Origin: DATKWD01 sp963704815
GTDB taxonomy: Bacteria; Actinomycetota; Acidimicrobiia; Acidimicrobiales; Salinilacustritrichaceae
DNA length: 64,000 nucleotides
Assembly: GCA_963704815.1 (NCBI GenBank)
Contig: CAVPHU010000001.1
Span: forward strand, 1,550,001 to 1,614,000
Direction of reading: 5' to 3'
In this document: positions 43,345 to 51,976 of the stretch, in pieces
How positions within the stretch are numbered: position 1 is the stretch's first letter
How the letters are laid out: the number at the start of each line of letters is the position of its first letter
Notes under the pieces: model-generated
What the model saw: the letters and a program-made list of their open reading frames with translations, nothing else
Databases searched by the model: none
What the model was told of the DNA's origin: nothing
Translations under genes and position numbers: made by a program

Positions 43345-44168
43345 GTGGAGACTCCGAGGTAGGCCTCGATGACGGCATCGTCGGCGGCGACCGAGCTCGA
43401 CACGCCTTCGGCGATGACCGATCCCTGGGCGAGGCACACCACCCAGTCGCTGATCTCGGCGACGACGTCCATGTCGTGCTCGACGAACACGACGGTCATG
43501 CCCTCGTCCCGGAGCGCCTTGACGTGTTCGAGGAGCGACTGGGTGAGCGCCGGGTTCACGCCGGCCATGGGTTCGTCGAGCATGAGCACTCTCGGTTCGG
43601 TCATGAGCGCCCGAGCCATCTCGAGCAGCTTGCGCTGGCCCCCGGACAACGTGCCCGCGTACTCGTCGCGGAGGTGATCGAGCTTGAACCGATCGAGGAG
43701 TTCGTCGGCTCGCTTCTCGCTGGCGCGCTCTTCAGATCGCCAGATGTTGGGGAACAGTGCCAACGCCATGCGCTCGCCGCGCTGGTCGACCGATGCCAGC
43801 TTCATGTTGTCGAGCACCGTCATCCGAGACAGCGACTTCGTGAGTTGGAAGGTCCGCACCATGCCGAGTCGGGCGATCCGGGCGGGTGAGCGGCCGGAGA
43901 GCTCGCGCCCGTCGAGGTTCCATCGCCCACGGTCCGGCTTGTCGAATCCGGTGAGTTGGTTGAACAACGTGGTCTTGCCTGCACCGTTGGGTCCGATGAG
44001 CGCCGTGATGGCCCCGCGCTCGAACTCCAGGTGGTCGACGTCGACGGCGCGCAGGCCGCCGAAGGCCTTCACGACCTCGTCGACGACCACGATGGGGTCG
44101 GGCTTGGACACGCCGATGGCCGGATCGACCATCGAGAGGTCAACGGTCGACAAGACGCACCTCGTCAC
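43341..44168 (-). CDS. livG: Branched-chain amino acid ABC transporter ATP-binding protein LivG
   Basis: 275 residues if the GTG at 44168 is used; a start within the first 20 codons is also possible. Walker A is ALIGPNGAGKTTLFNQLTGF, signature LSGGQRKLLEMARALM, Walker B VLMLDEPMAGVNPALTQSLL and VVFVEHDMDVVAEISDWVV. RLGMVRTFQLTKSLSRMTVL is the LivG-type Q-loop. It overlaps livM's 3' end by 29 bp, and its final codons GVST form the first copy of the repeated junction. Confidence 0.92.
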   Translation of the reverse strand: MTRCVLSTVDLSMVDPAIGVSKPDPIVVVDEVVKAFGGLRAVDVDHLEFERGAITALIGPNGAGKTTLFNQLTGFDKPDRGRWNLDGRELSGRSPARIARLGMVRTFQLTKSLSRMTVLDNMKLASVDQRGERMALALFPNIWRSEERASEKRADELLDRFKLDHLRDEYAGTLSGGQRKLLEMARALMTEPRVLMLDEPMAGVNPALTQSLLEHVKALRDEGMTVVFVEHDMDVVAEISDWVVCLAQGSVIAEGVSSSVAADDAVIEAYLGVST

Positions 44169-45129
44169 GGTCGCCGAGCATGCCCTGGGGCCGGAACACC
44201 ATCAACAGCATCAGTGCCAGCCCCACGAGCGCGAAGCGGATGGCTCCCAGGTCGGTCGTGTCGATCCATCGCGAGAAGAACAGGTCGTTGGCGATGCCGT
44301 CCCGAAGGAAGCTGTCGACGAAGGAGAGGGTGAACCAGAAGGTGATCGCCCCGATCACCGGACCGAGCTTGGTGCCGGCTCCGCCGAGGATCATGATCAG
44401 GAACGCGAAGAACGTGACGTTGGCGGTGTACGCGTCGGGATTGACCGACTGCTGGTCGAAGGCCAGCAGCATGCCGGCGAACGCACCGATCACACCGCCG
44501 AGCACCAGGCTCTGGAGCTTGAAGGACACGACGTCCTTCCCGAGCGCGCGGGCGGCGTCCTCGTCCTCGCGAATGGCCTTGAGGACCCGGCCCCACGGGC
44601 TTCGAGCCAAGCCGGCCACCAGGAGCGACATCAGCGCGACGAGCGCCCATCCCACGAGGATCACCCACAGCTGCCGGTTGCTGAAGCTGAGGCGCCCCCA
44701 GCCGTAGACGCCCTGGTTGATGGGATTGAGGTCGTAGAAGTCGCCCGCGAAGCGCTGGATCCCGAACACCCCGTTGGTCAGGGGTTCGACCGATCTGGCG
44801 CGCGCGGTCAACCGCAGGATCTCGGCCGTGGCGATGGTGACGATGGCCAGATAGTCGGCGCGCAGCCGCAGCGTCGGGAGCCCGAGGAGGAGACCGAGCA
44901 GCACGGCCGCGAGGATTCCGACGAGCACGCCGAGCCACAGCGACCCGCCCTGGTCGACGGTGATGGCCGCGCCATACGCGCCCACGAGCATGAACCCGAC
45001 CTGCCCGAAGTTGAGCAGGCCGGTGTAGCCGTAGTGGACGTTCAGGCCGATCGCCGCCAACGCGAAGGCAGCCGCCGGCACCCCGACGGCGGACCGGGTG
45101 GCCTCGATGAAGATCTGCGACCAGTCCAT
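44140..45129 (-). CDS. livM: Branched-chain amino acid ABC transporter permease LivM
   Basis: 329 residues, about 10 membrane helices. The EAA-like loop is LKAIREDEDAARALGKDVVS, and typical LivM features are the GYTGLLNFGQVGFMLVGAYG start and ILGGAGTKLGPVIGAITFWF. ATG 45129 overlaps the livH stop (ATGA). A far longer stop-free extension upstream in the same frame is livH antisense of frame and is not coding. Confidence 0.92.
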   Translation of the reverse strand: MDWSQIFIEATRSAVGVPAAAFALAAIGLNVHYGYTGLLNFGQVGFMLVGAYGAAITVDQGGSLWLGVLVGILAAVLLGLLLGLPTLRLRADYLAIVTIATAEILRLTARARSVEPLTNGVFGIQRFAGDFYDLNPINQGVYGWGRLSFSNRQLWVILVGWALVALMSLLVAGLARSPWGRVLKAIREDEDAARALGKDVVSFKLQSLVLGGVIGAFAGMLLAFDQQSVNPDAYTANVTFFAFLIMILGGAGTKLGPVIGAITFWFTLSFVDSFLRDGIANDLFFSRWIDTTDLGAIRFALVGLALMLLMVFRPQGMLGDRDEVRLVDR

Positions 45130-46460
45130 CAGCCGATCCTCTCGGCGCGCCCGAAGATCCCCTGGGGCCGCACGAGCAGCACCAGGATCAGTGCGCCCAG
45201 CGCGAACACCAGCTTGAACTCCGACGAGACCCAGTAGGTCGAGACCTGGGACACGAGTCCGATCACCATCCCCCCGGCCATGGCCCCGAAGGCGGTGCCC
45301 AGGCCGCCGAGGATGACCGCGGCGAACATGAGGAGCAGCAGAGCGAAGCCCATGTCCCAGGTCACGGCCTCGGTGACCCCCTGCAGGACGCCACCGAGGG
45401 CCGCCAACGCCGTTCCGAGCACCCAGGTGAACAGGATGACCCGCTCGACGTCGATGCCCGACGACTCGGCCAGGTCGCGGTTGTCGGCAACCGCACGCAT
45501 GGCCGTGCCGATGCGCGTCTTCACCAGGAGCAGGCCGACGGCCACCAGCACCGTCAGGGCGATGGCGGTGATCACGTAGTCCTTGGCGGGCAGGCTGATC
45601 GGTCCGATGTCGAAGCTGCGTTGGATGGTGAAGTCGCGATACGGACGGCTGGCTCCGCCGTAGACGATCAGCAGCAGATGCCGGATGAAGAGCGACAGCC
45701 CGATCGCCACCACGAGCAGGGTGATGCCACCGATCTTCCGACGCCGGAGCGGCCGCCACAGCCCGACCTCCAGACCCCCGCCGAGCAGGCCGGCGATGGG
45801 CAGCGCCAGCAGCGTCGCCCAGACCAGCCACAGTTGGGGCCCGCCGGTCGCCGCGTTCAGGAACCATGCCGCGATCGCTCCGAACGCGACCAACTCGCCG
45901 TGGGCGAAGTTGACGAGGCCGGTGACTCCGAAGATCAGGCTCAACCCGAGGGCCGCCAGCGCGATGATCGCGCCGAACTTGATGCCGCCGGCGACGAGGT
46001 TGATGAATCGTTCGAAGTCCGAGCCGCCTCCTCCGACACGCTCGCCGAACAGGAAGCGCACGACCTTGGCCTGGCCGTCGTCGACCGAAACCGCCACGAG
46101 CGTCGTCCGGTCGGCGTCTCGCAGTTCCACCCCTTCGGGCAGAGTCGACGAATCGAGCGTGACGTCGTAGATGCCCGCCGCCTCGACCGAGACCGACCAG
46201 ACACCGTCGTCGTCGGAGGTCGCGGTGCCGACCTCGGTCCCACTGGCATCGGTCACCACGACCACGACGCCCGGAACGGCGACCTCGGTGTCGGTGTCGG
46301 CGTCCTTGGTGGTCAGCGTTCCTCCGACGGACTGCCCACCGGCGTCGCCGGCCTCGGGTTCGTCGGTCTGCCCGAACGCCGGTGAGGCCATCGTCATCCA
46401 GACGGCCGCCAGCACGCCGAAGGCGAGCAACGCTCGCACGAACCGCCGGCGGATCATCAT
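45129..46460 (-). CDS. livH: LivH permease with N-terminal secreted Ig-like/carboxypeptidase-regulatory domain
   Basis: 443 residues. It begins with a signal peptide (RALLAFGVLAAVWMTMASPA, cleavage after FG). A beta-sandwich domain of about 100 residues follows: PGVVVVVTDASGTEVGTATS, DDDGVWSVSVEAAGIYDVTL and LPEGVELRDADRTTLVA. It resembles carboxypeptidase regulatory or SdrD B-like domains. The LivH permease core starts near residue 150 (LVAGGIKFGAIIALAALGLS) and has the loop MRAVADNRDLAESSGIDVER. This extra extracytoplasmic domain is unusual for LivH and may help dock the binding protein. Confidence 0.9.
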   Translation of the reverse strand: MMIRRRFVRALLAFGVLAAVWMTMASPAFGQTDEPEAGDAGGQSVGGTLTTKDADTDTEVAVPGVVVVVTDASGTEVGTATSDDDGVWSVSVEAAGIYDVTLDSSTLPEGVELRDADRTTLVAVSVDDGQAKVVRFLFGERVGGGGSDFERFINLVAGGIKFGAIIALAALGLSLIFGVTGLVNFAHGELVAFGAIAAWFLNAATGGPQLWLVWATLLALPIAGLLGGGLEVGLWRPLRRRKIGGITLLVVAIGLSLFIRHLLLIVYGGASRPYRDFTIQRSFDIGPISLPAKDYVITAIALTVLVAVGLLLVKTRIGTAMRAVADNRDLAESSGIDVERVILFTWVLGTALAALGGVLQGVTEAVTWDMGFALLLLMFAAVILGGLGTAFGAMAGGMVIGLVSQVSTYWVSSEFKLVFALGALILVLLVRPQGIFGRAERIG

Positions 46461-46481
46461 CGGCCGTGGAGTGTAGGAGTT

Positions 46482-47165
46482 CTAGGCGATGCCCACCGCA
46501 GTGCAGACCTCGTCGACATCGCCGACCATTCCGGTGATGAACGGGCCGAATTCGGCGTACTTGGACGAAGCCTCGTCGAATCGCATGGTGTAGACGACCT
46601 CTTTGAGGTCGTCGGGGTTCTGTGCGAACAGCGTCACCCCCCACTCGTAGTCGTCGAGGCCGGTCGATCCGGTGATGAGCTGCACGATTCGGCCCCGGAA
46701 CTTCCGTCCGGACGCACCGTGTTCGTACATGAGGTCCTTGCGGTCGTCGAAGGGCAACTCGAACCAGTTCGCCTCGGGGTTGCGCCGCTTCGACATCGGG
46801 TAGAAGCAGAACGAGGACATGCCCTCGGGCGGGAGCACCGGGTGCAGCCGGGCCTGCTTCATCTCGTCCGGGACACCAGCGGCGTACTCGGACAGCTCGG
46901 TGAGCGACACATAGCTGTCGATGACCTCGAGTCCGGCTGCCTGGAGTTCGGTCTGGAGTTGGCGCAGCCGCCACAGATCGGTGCCGACGCCCATGACGGC
47001 CAGATCGGCCTTGTGGCCGAGCGTCGCGACGGTGACGACCTGGTGCCCGTCGCCCACACACCCCTTCACGGCCGCCTGGATCGCCTGCCGGTCGGCAGCG
47101 GGGGTGGGACGGCAGAACAGGTGCAGCACGCCGAGTCCGACCGAGGGTTGTGCGGGGGTGGGCAT
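46482..47165 (-). CDS. hemQ: Coproheme decarboxylase HemQ
   Basis: 227 residues of the chlorite dismutase-like family. The catalytic Tyr lies in SSFCFYPMSKRRNPEANW, and the proximal His in LMYEHGASGRKFRGRI. STGLDDYEWGVTLFAQNPDD and MRFDEASSKYAEFGPF are standard. HemQ turns coproheme into heme b by two oxidative decarboxylations, the last step of the coproporphyrin-dependent pathway used by actinobacteria. ATG start. No other heme genes are in the window. Confidence 0.95.
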   Translation of the reverse strand: MPTPAQPSVGLGVLHLFCRPTPAADRQAIQAAVKGCVGDGHQVVTVATLGHKADLAVMGVGTDLWRLRQLQTELQAAGLEVIDSYVSLTELSEYAAGVPDEMKQARLHPVLPPEGMSSFCFYPMSKRRNPEANWFELPFDDRKDLMYEHGASGRKFRGRIVQLITGSTGLDDYEWGVTLFAQNPDDLKEVVYTMRFDEASSKYAEFGPFITGMVGDVDEVCTAVGIA

Positions 47166-47198
47166 GGACCGAGTCTAGGGACGCCGTCGGAACGGTCC

Positions 47199-48002
47199 TC
47201 AGTCGAGGGTGACCGGGGCATAGATGTTCGCCGCGCCGTCCCTGGCGAACCCCAGCAGCCCGAGACCGGCCCGACGCGCCGCCTGGACGGCCAACGCCGA
47301 CGGCGCCGACACGGCCACGAGCGTGCCGAATCCAGCCGCCCACGCCTTCTGCACCAGCTCGTAGCTGGCACGACCACTCACGAAGAGCCCGAGGCCCTCG
47401 GCGGGCAGCAGGTGGTCGAGCACCATGCGACCGACGACCTTGTCGACGGCGTTGTGGCGCCCGACGTCCTCGCGCACGAGCAAGATCTCACCGGTCGCGT
47501 CGAACGATGCCGCGGCGTGAACGGCCCCCGTCGCCTGGAACAGCGGTTGCCGGTCCGCCATCGCCTTCGCCACGGCGACGGCGACCCCGGGCCGGATGGG
47601 CTCGTGCGCCGGGAGCGGATCGAGACGCCCGGCGAGGTCGTCGAGCGCCGTCGTGCCGCACATGCCGCACGAGGACGACGTGACGCCGATCCGGGGATCG
47701 GGCACCGGAGCCCGTCCGCCGGTCTCGACGGTGACCACGTTGAAGTCGCTCTCGACCGCCGACCCCGTGGCGCAGTAGCGGCACCCGAGCACCGGTGCGC
47801 CGTCGAGCAGGCCGTCGCCGTGGCAGAAGCCGACGGCGAGCTCGAAGTCGTCGCCCGGGGTGCGCATCGTGGTGGCCACGAGCGCTTCGTCGAGTCTGAT
47901 CTCCAGTGGTTCCTCGACGATCAGCTCGTCGGGCGCACGCGACACCGAGCCGTCCGCGGCGTAGCGGTGGGTCAGTACCCGGGCCGTTCTGCCGCGTGCC
48001 AT
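47199..48002 (-). CDS. fdhD: Formate dehydrogenase accessory sulfurtransferase FdhD
   Basis: 267 residues. The C-x-x-C motif is SSCGMCGTTALDDLAGRL (about residue 100); EDVGRHNAVDKVVGRMVLDH and VSGRASYELVQKAWAAGFGT are further signatures. FdhD carries sulfur from IscS to the bis-MGD molybdenum cofactor of formate dehydrogenases. No formate dehydrogenase structural gene lies in the window, so its partner is elsewhere. Bacterial formate dehydrogenases can be selenoproteins, of interest because of the selenoprotein candidate at 25695. Confidence 0.93.
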   Translation of the reverse strand: MARGRTARVLTHRYAADGSVSRAPDELIVEEPLEIRLDEALVATTMRTPGDDFELAVGFCHGDGLLDGAPVLGCRYCATGSAVESDFNVVTVETGGRAPVPDPRIGVTSSSCGMCGTTALDDLAGRLDPLPAHEPIRPGVAVAVAKAMADRQPLFQATGAVHAAASFDATGEILLVREDVGRHNAVDKVVGRMVLDHLLPAEGLGLFVSGRASYELVQKAWAAGFGTLVAVSAPSALAVQAARRAGLGLLGFARDGAANIYAPVTLD

Positions 48003-48024
48003 CGCCCGGGAGCGTACGCGGTCC

Positions 48025-49786
48025 TCAGCTGAGGGCGATGACCGCAGCGGTGGTCGTCGCCACGACCGAGATGGTCACGATGATCCCGGTCCGGAAGAAG
48101 TCGGCGAAGCGATAGCCGCCGGGCCCGTAGACCATGGCGTTGGTCTGGTAGCCGATCGGCGTGAGGAACGAGCACGAGGCCATCACGGCAACGCCGATCA
48201 CGACGATCCTCGGGTCGAGGTCCGACACGTCGGCGACGCGAATGGCGATGGGGGCGACGACGGCGACCGCGGCGTTGTTGGTGACGATCTCGGTGAGGAT
48301 GACCGTCGTCAGCAGGAGGCCCAGCACGAGCCCCACATCGCCGTAGGTCCCGAGCAGATCGGTCGAGCGGTCGGCGATCTCCTGTGCCAGCCCACTCGCC
48401 TCGACGGCCGCGCCCAGGCCGAGCGCGGCGGCGACGAGGATGACCACGTCGAGGTCGACCGCACGCTTGGCGTCGGTGAAGCTCAGCACCCGACCGAGGA
48501 CGATGATCCCGGCCGCGACGAGCGCGGCTTCGAGCGTCGACGTCAGCTCGAAGGCGGCGAGGACGACGAACACGCCCAGGGCCATGCCGACCAGCGGCGC
48601 CCTCCGGCCGACCACGGCCACCGAGTCGTCGATCGGCGCCACCAGCAGGAAGTCCTCCATCGCTCGCCGCGACTGCCTCAGGTCACGGTCTGCGAGCAGG
48701 ACGAGGGTGTCGCCGACGTGCAGTTCGACCTCGCCGAGCTTGCCGGCGACCGTGGCACCGGCGCGGCTGATGCCGATGGCGGTCGCCCGGTAGCCCGTCG
48801 CGACCACCGACCTCCTTGAGTGTCCGACCGACGAGCGGTGAGCCGCGACCGATGACCGCCTCGCAGTAGTGGGCGTTTCTGGCCTGCTCGACGTTGTGCT
48901 GCTCGTCCGTCGGCGTCTGCAGGCCAGGCCGTGACCGCACGTCGAGCACGTCGGACACGTCGCCGACGAACCGCAACACGTCGCCGCCGCGGATGGCCTG
49001 CTGCGGACCCACGGGCCCCAGGTGACGGTCGCCGCGGATGATGTCGGCCAGATAGACGCCCGACAGGTTGCGCAGGCCGGCGTCGGCGATCGAGACGCCG
49101 TCGAGTGGGCCGCCGGTCGTCACCTCGAGTTGGACCGCGTAGTCACGCAGCGCGGTGATCGCGTCGGCGGCGGGATCGGATCGGTCGGGCAGCATGCGGG
49201 GAGCGACCAGGATGAGGACGACCAGGCCGACGAGGGCCACCGGCAACCCGATGGGGGCCAACTCGAACAGGCCGAGCGGATCGTCGCCCTGCTGTTCGAG
49301 CACGCCCGAGGCGACCAGGTTGGTCGACGTTCCGATGACGGTCACCGTCCCGCCCAGAATCGCCGCGAACGAAAGCGGCATGAGGAAGCGGCTGACGGGG
49401 AGCCGGTTCCGTCGGGCCCAACCCGCCACCTCCGGGGTCAGCATCGCCACCAGGGGCGTGTTGTTGAAGAACGCCGACAGCGCCGCCACCGGTGTGGCGA
49501 GCCGAGCCAGCGACCCACGTCCGCCCGAGCCCCCGAGGAGCCGAGCGCTGACCGGGGCGAGCAGTCCGACCCGTCTGGCGCCGCCGGCGACGACGTAGAG
49601 CGCGGCGACGGTGAGCGGCGCCGAGTTGCCGAATCCCGCGAACCCCTGTTCGGGCTCGACCACTCCGACCAGGGTCAAGGTGACGAGGGCTCCCAGCACG
49701 ACGCCGGCCGGGGGGAGGCGGTCGGCCGCGAGCAGCACGAACATGCCGAGGAGGACCAGCAGGGTGATCAGGCTGTCCGACGGCAT
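48025..49786 (-). CDS. SLC13-type anion permease with two RCK C-domains (one frameshift)
   Basis: About 587 residues. Membrane halves of the SLC13/ArsB/DASS transporter fold flank two TrkA-C (RCK_C) domains: LEVTTGGPLDGVSIADAGLR and AVIGRGSPLVGRTLKEVGG...VVATGYRATAIGISRAG. Conserved transporter motifs are FFNNTPLVAMLTPEVAGWAR, GTVTVIGTSTNLVASGVLEQ and VTNNAAVAVVAPIAIRVAD. One extra G near 48809 breaks the frame inside the second RCK domain (LKEVG then VVATGYRA). Likely a sodium- or proton-coupled sulfate/dicarboxylate carrier; the substrate is not determined. Confidence 0.85.
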
Positions 49787-49827
49787 CGTGTGAATCTACG
49801 ACGGACAGGTCGCCCACCACGCGAGGA

Positions 49828-49848
49828 CGCCGCCCGAAGCGGGCGGCG
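49828..49848. terminator. GC-rich hairpin downstream of groEL
   Basis: CGCCGCCC (49828-49835) and GGGCGGCG (49841-49848) form an 8-bp perfect stem with a 5-nt loop, just past the groEL stop on the minus strand. No U-tract; terminator function is probable from position. Confidence 0.5.
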
Positions 49849-49886
49849 CACTCAACGATGCAGGGGTCGGGCCGGAGCCCGGTCGA

Positions 49887-51507
49887 TCAGAAGTCCTCCA
49901 TGCCTCCCGGCATGCCTGCGGGCTCGTCGGCCGGCTGGTCGGCCACGACCGCCTCGGTCGTGAGGAACAGCGCCGCGATCGACGCCGCGTTCTGGAGCGC
50001 CGATCGGGTCACCTTGGCGGCATCGATGATGCCGGCGGCGGTGAGGTCCTCGTACTCGCCGGTCGCCGCGTTCAGCCCCTCCGAGGGACCGTCGAGCGAG
50101 CGAACCCGTTCGACCACGACGCCACCCTCGAGGCCGGCGTTGACGGCGATCTGGGTGAGCGGTGCCTGCAGCGCCCTGGCCACGATGCGGGCCCCGGTGG
50201 CCTCGTCGGCTGACATCGAGTCGGCCAGTTCGAGCACGGCCACCTGTGCCCGGAGCAGGGTCACGCCACCGCCGGCGACGACACCTTCCTCGATGGCCGC
50301 CTTGGTGGTGCTGACGGCATCCTCGATGCGGTGCTTCTTCTCCTTGAGCTCGACCTCGGTGGCCGCGCCGACCTTCAGCACGGCCACACCGCCCGAGAGC
50401 TTGGCGAGCCGCTCCTGGAGCTTCTCGCGGTCGTAGTCGGAGTCGGTGTTCTCGATCTCGCTCTTGATCTGGGCGATGCGACCCGAGAGGTCGGCTTCGG
50501 AGCCGCCGCCCTCGACGATCGTGGTCTCGTCCTTGCCGATGATGACCTTGCTGGCCGTTCCCAGCAGATCGAGGGTGGTGTTCTCGATCTTGAGGCCCAC
50601 GTCCTCGCTGATCACCTGTCCGCCGGTGAGCACAGCGAGGTCCTGGAGCATCGCCTTGCGTCGCTCCCCGAATCCGGGGGCCTTGACCGCAGCCGAGGTG
50701 AAGGTGCCGCGAATCTTGTTGACGACGAGGGTGGCCAGGGCTTCGCCCTCGACGTCCTCGGCGATGATCACGAGCGGCTTGCCGCCCTGCATGACCTTCT
50801 CGAGCAGCGGCACGATGTCGCGGACGGCGGTGATCTTCGATCCGAACAGGAGGATGTAGGCGTCGTCGAGCACGACCTCCATCCGGTCGGCGTCGGTGAC
50901 CATGTAGGGCGAGATGTAGCCCTTGTCGAAGCGCATGCCCTCGACCAGGTCCATCTCCATCCCGAAGGTCTGGCTCTCCTCGACGGTGATGACGCCGTCC
51001 TTGCCCACCTTGTCGATGGCCTCGGAGATCATCGTCCCGATCTCGTCATCGGCGGCGCTGATCGATGCGACCTGGGCGATCTGCTGCTTGCCCTCGACCT
51101 CGAGCGCCAGGTCGGCGATCGACAGCGACCGCGGCTTCGACGGCGGCCTCGATGCCCTTCTTGATCGACATCGGGTTGGCACCGGCGGTCACGTTGCGCA
51201 TGCCCTCACGCACCATCGACCAGGCCAGCACCGTGGCCGTGGTGGTGCCGTCACCGGCGACGTCGTCGGTCTTCTTCGCGACCTCCTTCACGAGTGCCGC
51301 GCCGATCTGCTCGTAGGGATCCTCGAGCTCGATCTCCTTGGCGATCGAGACGCCGTCGTTGGTGATCGTGGGCGCACCCCACGCCTTGTCGAGCACGACG
51401 TTGCGGCCCTTCGGGCCCAGCGTGACCCGCACGGCGTCGGCGAGCTGGTTCATCCCAGATTCGAGCTTGTGACGAGCTTCCTCGTCGAACGCGATCATCT
51501 TGGCCAT
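49887..51507 (-). CDS. groEL: Chaperonin GroEL (one frameshift)
   Basis: About 540 residues. ATG 51507 (MAKMIAFDEEARHKLESGMN) follows a GGAGGA ribosome site by 8 nt. Conserved segments are RVTLGPKGRNVVLDKAWG, DVAGDGTTTATVLAWSMV (ATP site), ITVEESQTFGMEMDLVEGMR and RAALEEG-type IEEGVVAGGGVTLLRA. The C-terminus ends in the GMPGGMEDF tail of actinobacterial GroEL2-type proteins. A frameshift near 51135 divides the N-terminal 125 residues from the rest, which for this essential protein must be a sequence error or mark a second copy elsewhere. No groES is adjacent. CIRCE-type operators lie upstream. Confidence 0.93.
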
Positions 51508-51538
51508 CTTCAAATTCCTCCGTGAACACTGACTGCTG

Positions 51539-51565
51539 TTGGCAGTCTCGGGTGACGACTGCCAA
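51539..51565. promoter_or_regulatory. CIRCE-like palindrome (proximal)
   Basis: TTGGCAGTC (51539-51547), a 9-nt spacer, then GACTGCCAA (51557-51565): a perfect 9-9-9 dyad with the CIRCE architecture but differing from TTAGCACTC at two positions per arm, symmetrically. Located between the consensus CIRCE and the groEL ribosome site. Confidence 0.6.
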
Positions 51566-51580
51566 GTGAAGCACGAAGCA

Positions 51581-51607
51581 TCAGCACTCGCAACCCGAGA
51601 GTGCTAA
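51581..51607 (-). promoter_or_regulatory. CIRCE operator (HrcA site) upstream of groEL
   Basis: On the minus strand TTAGCACTC (51607-51599), a 9-nt spacer, and GAGTGCTGA (51589-51581) match the CIRCE consensus TTAGCACTC-N9-GAGTGCTAA, with one change in the second arm. HrcA binding here would repress groEL until heat or misfolding stress. Confidence 0.9.
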
Positions 51608-51626
51608 TCGGTGGCGGCGGGCGAAC

Positions 51627-51902
51627 TCAGCCGCCGGCGACAGCGGGCACGATCGAGATGGTCTCGCCGTCGGGAACCTCGGTGCCGAGGCCGTCCATGA
51701 ACCTGACGTCGTCGTCGGCCACGAACACGTTGACGAATCGGCGGAGCCCCCCGTCCTCGTCGAGGATGCGATCGGCGAAGCCAGGGTGCTCGCCGTCGAG
51801 CGCCTTGAGCACGTCGCCCACGGTGCCGGCGTCCACCTCGACCGTCTTGGCCCCGCCGGCGAGCGGGCGGAGGGTGGTGGGGATACGGATGGTGACGGTC
51901 AT
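51627..51902 (-). CDS. cysO: MoaD/ThiS-type sulfur carrier, CysO-like
   Basis: 91 residues, beta-grasp fold ending in the di-glycine VPAVAGG needed for thiocarboxylate formation. The sequence (VTIRIPTTLRPLAGGAKTVE, FVNVFVADDDVRFMDGLGTE, SIVPAVAGG) closely follows mycobacterial CysO, which carries sulfur for CysM-dependent cysteine synthesis. No cysM or mec gene is next to it here. It lies immediately upstream of the groEL operators on the same strand, so transcription reading into groEL is possible. Confidence 0.9.
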   Translation of the reverse strand: MTVTIRIPTTLRPLAGGAKTVEVDAGTVGDVLKALDGEHPGFADRILDEDGGLRRFVNVFVADDDVRFMDGLGTEVPDGETISIVPAVAGG

Positions 51903-51976
51903 GGCACAACCTCAAGCGGGAGTCGAACGGCCAACGAGGCTAACGGTTCCGCAGCCCGTTCCATTCCTCGGGCCGG

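Larger units (their letters stand above)
43133..43357. repeat. Three direct repeats of the livG-livF stop-start junction
   Basis: The 15-bp sequence TCATGTGGAGACTCC (plus strand) occurs at 43133-43147, 43219-43233 and 43341-43355. The second and third copies share a longer identical block of 33 bp (43203-43235 and 43325-43357). On the minus strand each copy encodes G-V-S-T-stop and the next ATG. The layout indicates duplication of the ancestral coupled junction with DNA inserted between copies. Confidence 0.8.

Noticed and set aside
44140..47343. A stop-free minus-strand frame of more than 1,000 codons covering livH and hemQ
   Set aside because: Only its last 329 codons (livM) make sense. 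Upstream it is an out-of-frame shadow of livH and hemQ, caused by strong GC bias that removes stop codons.
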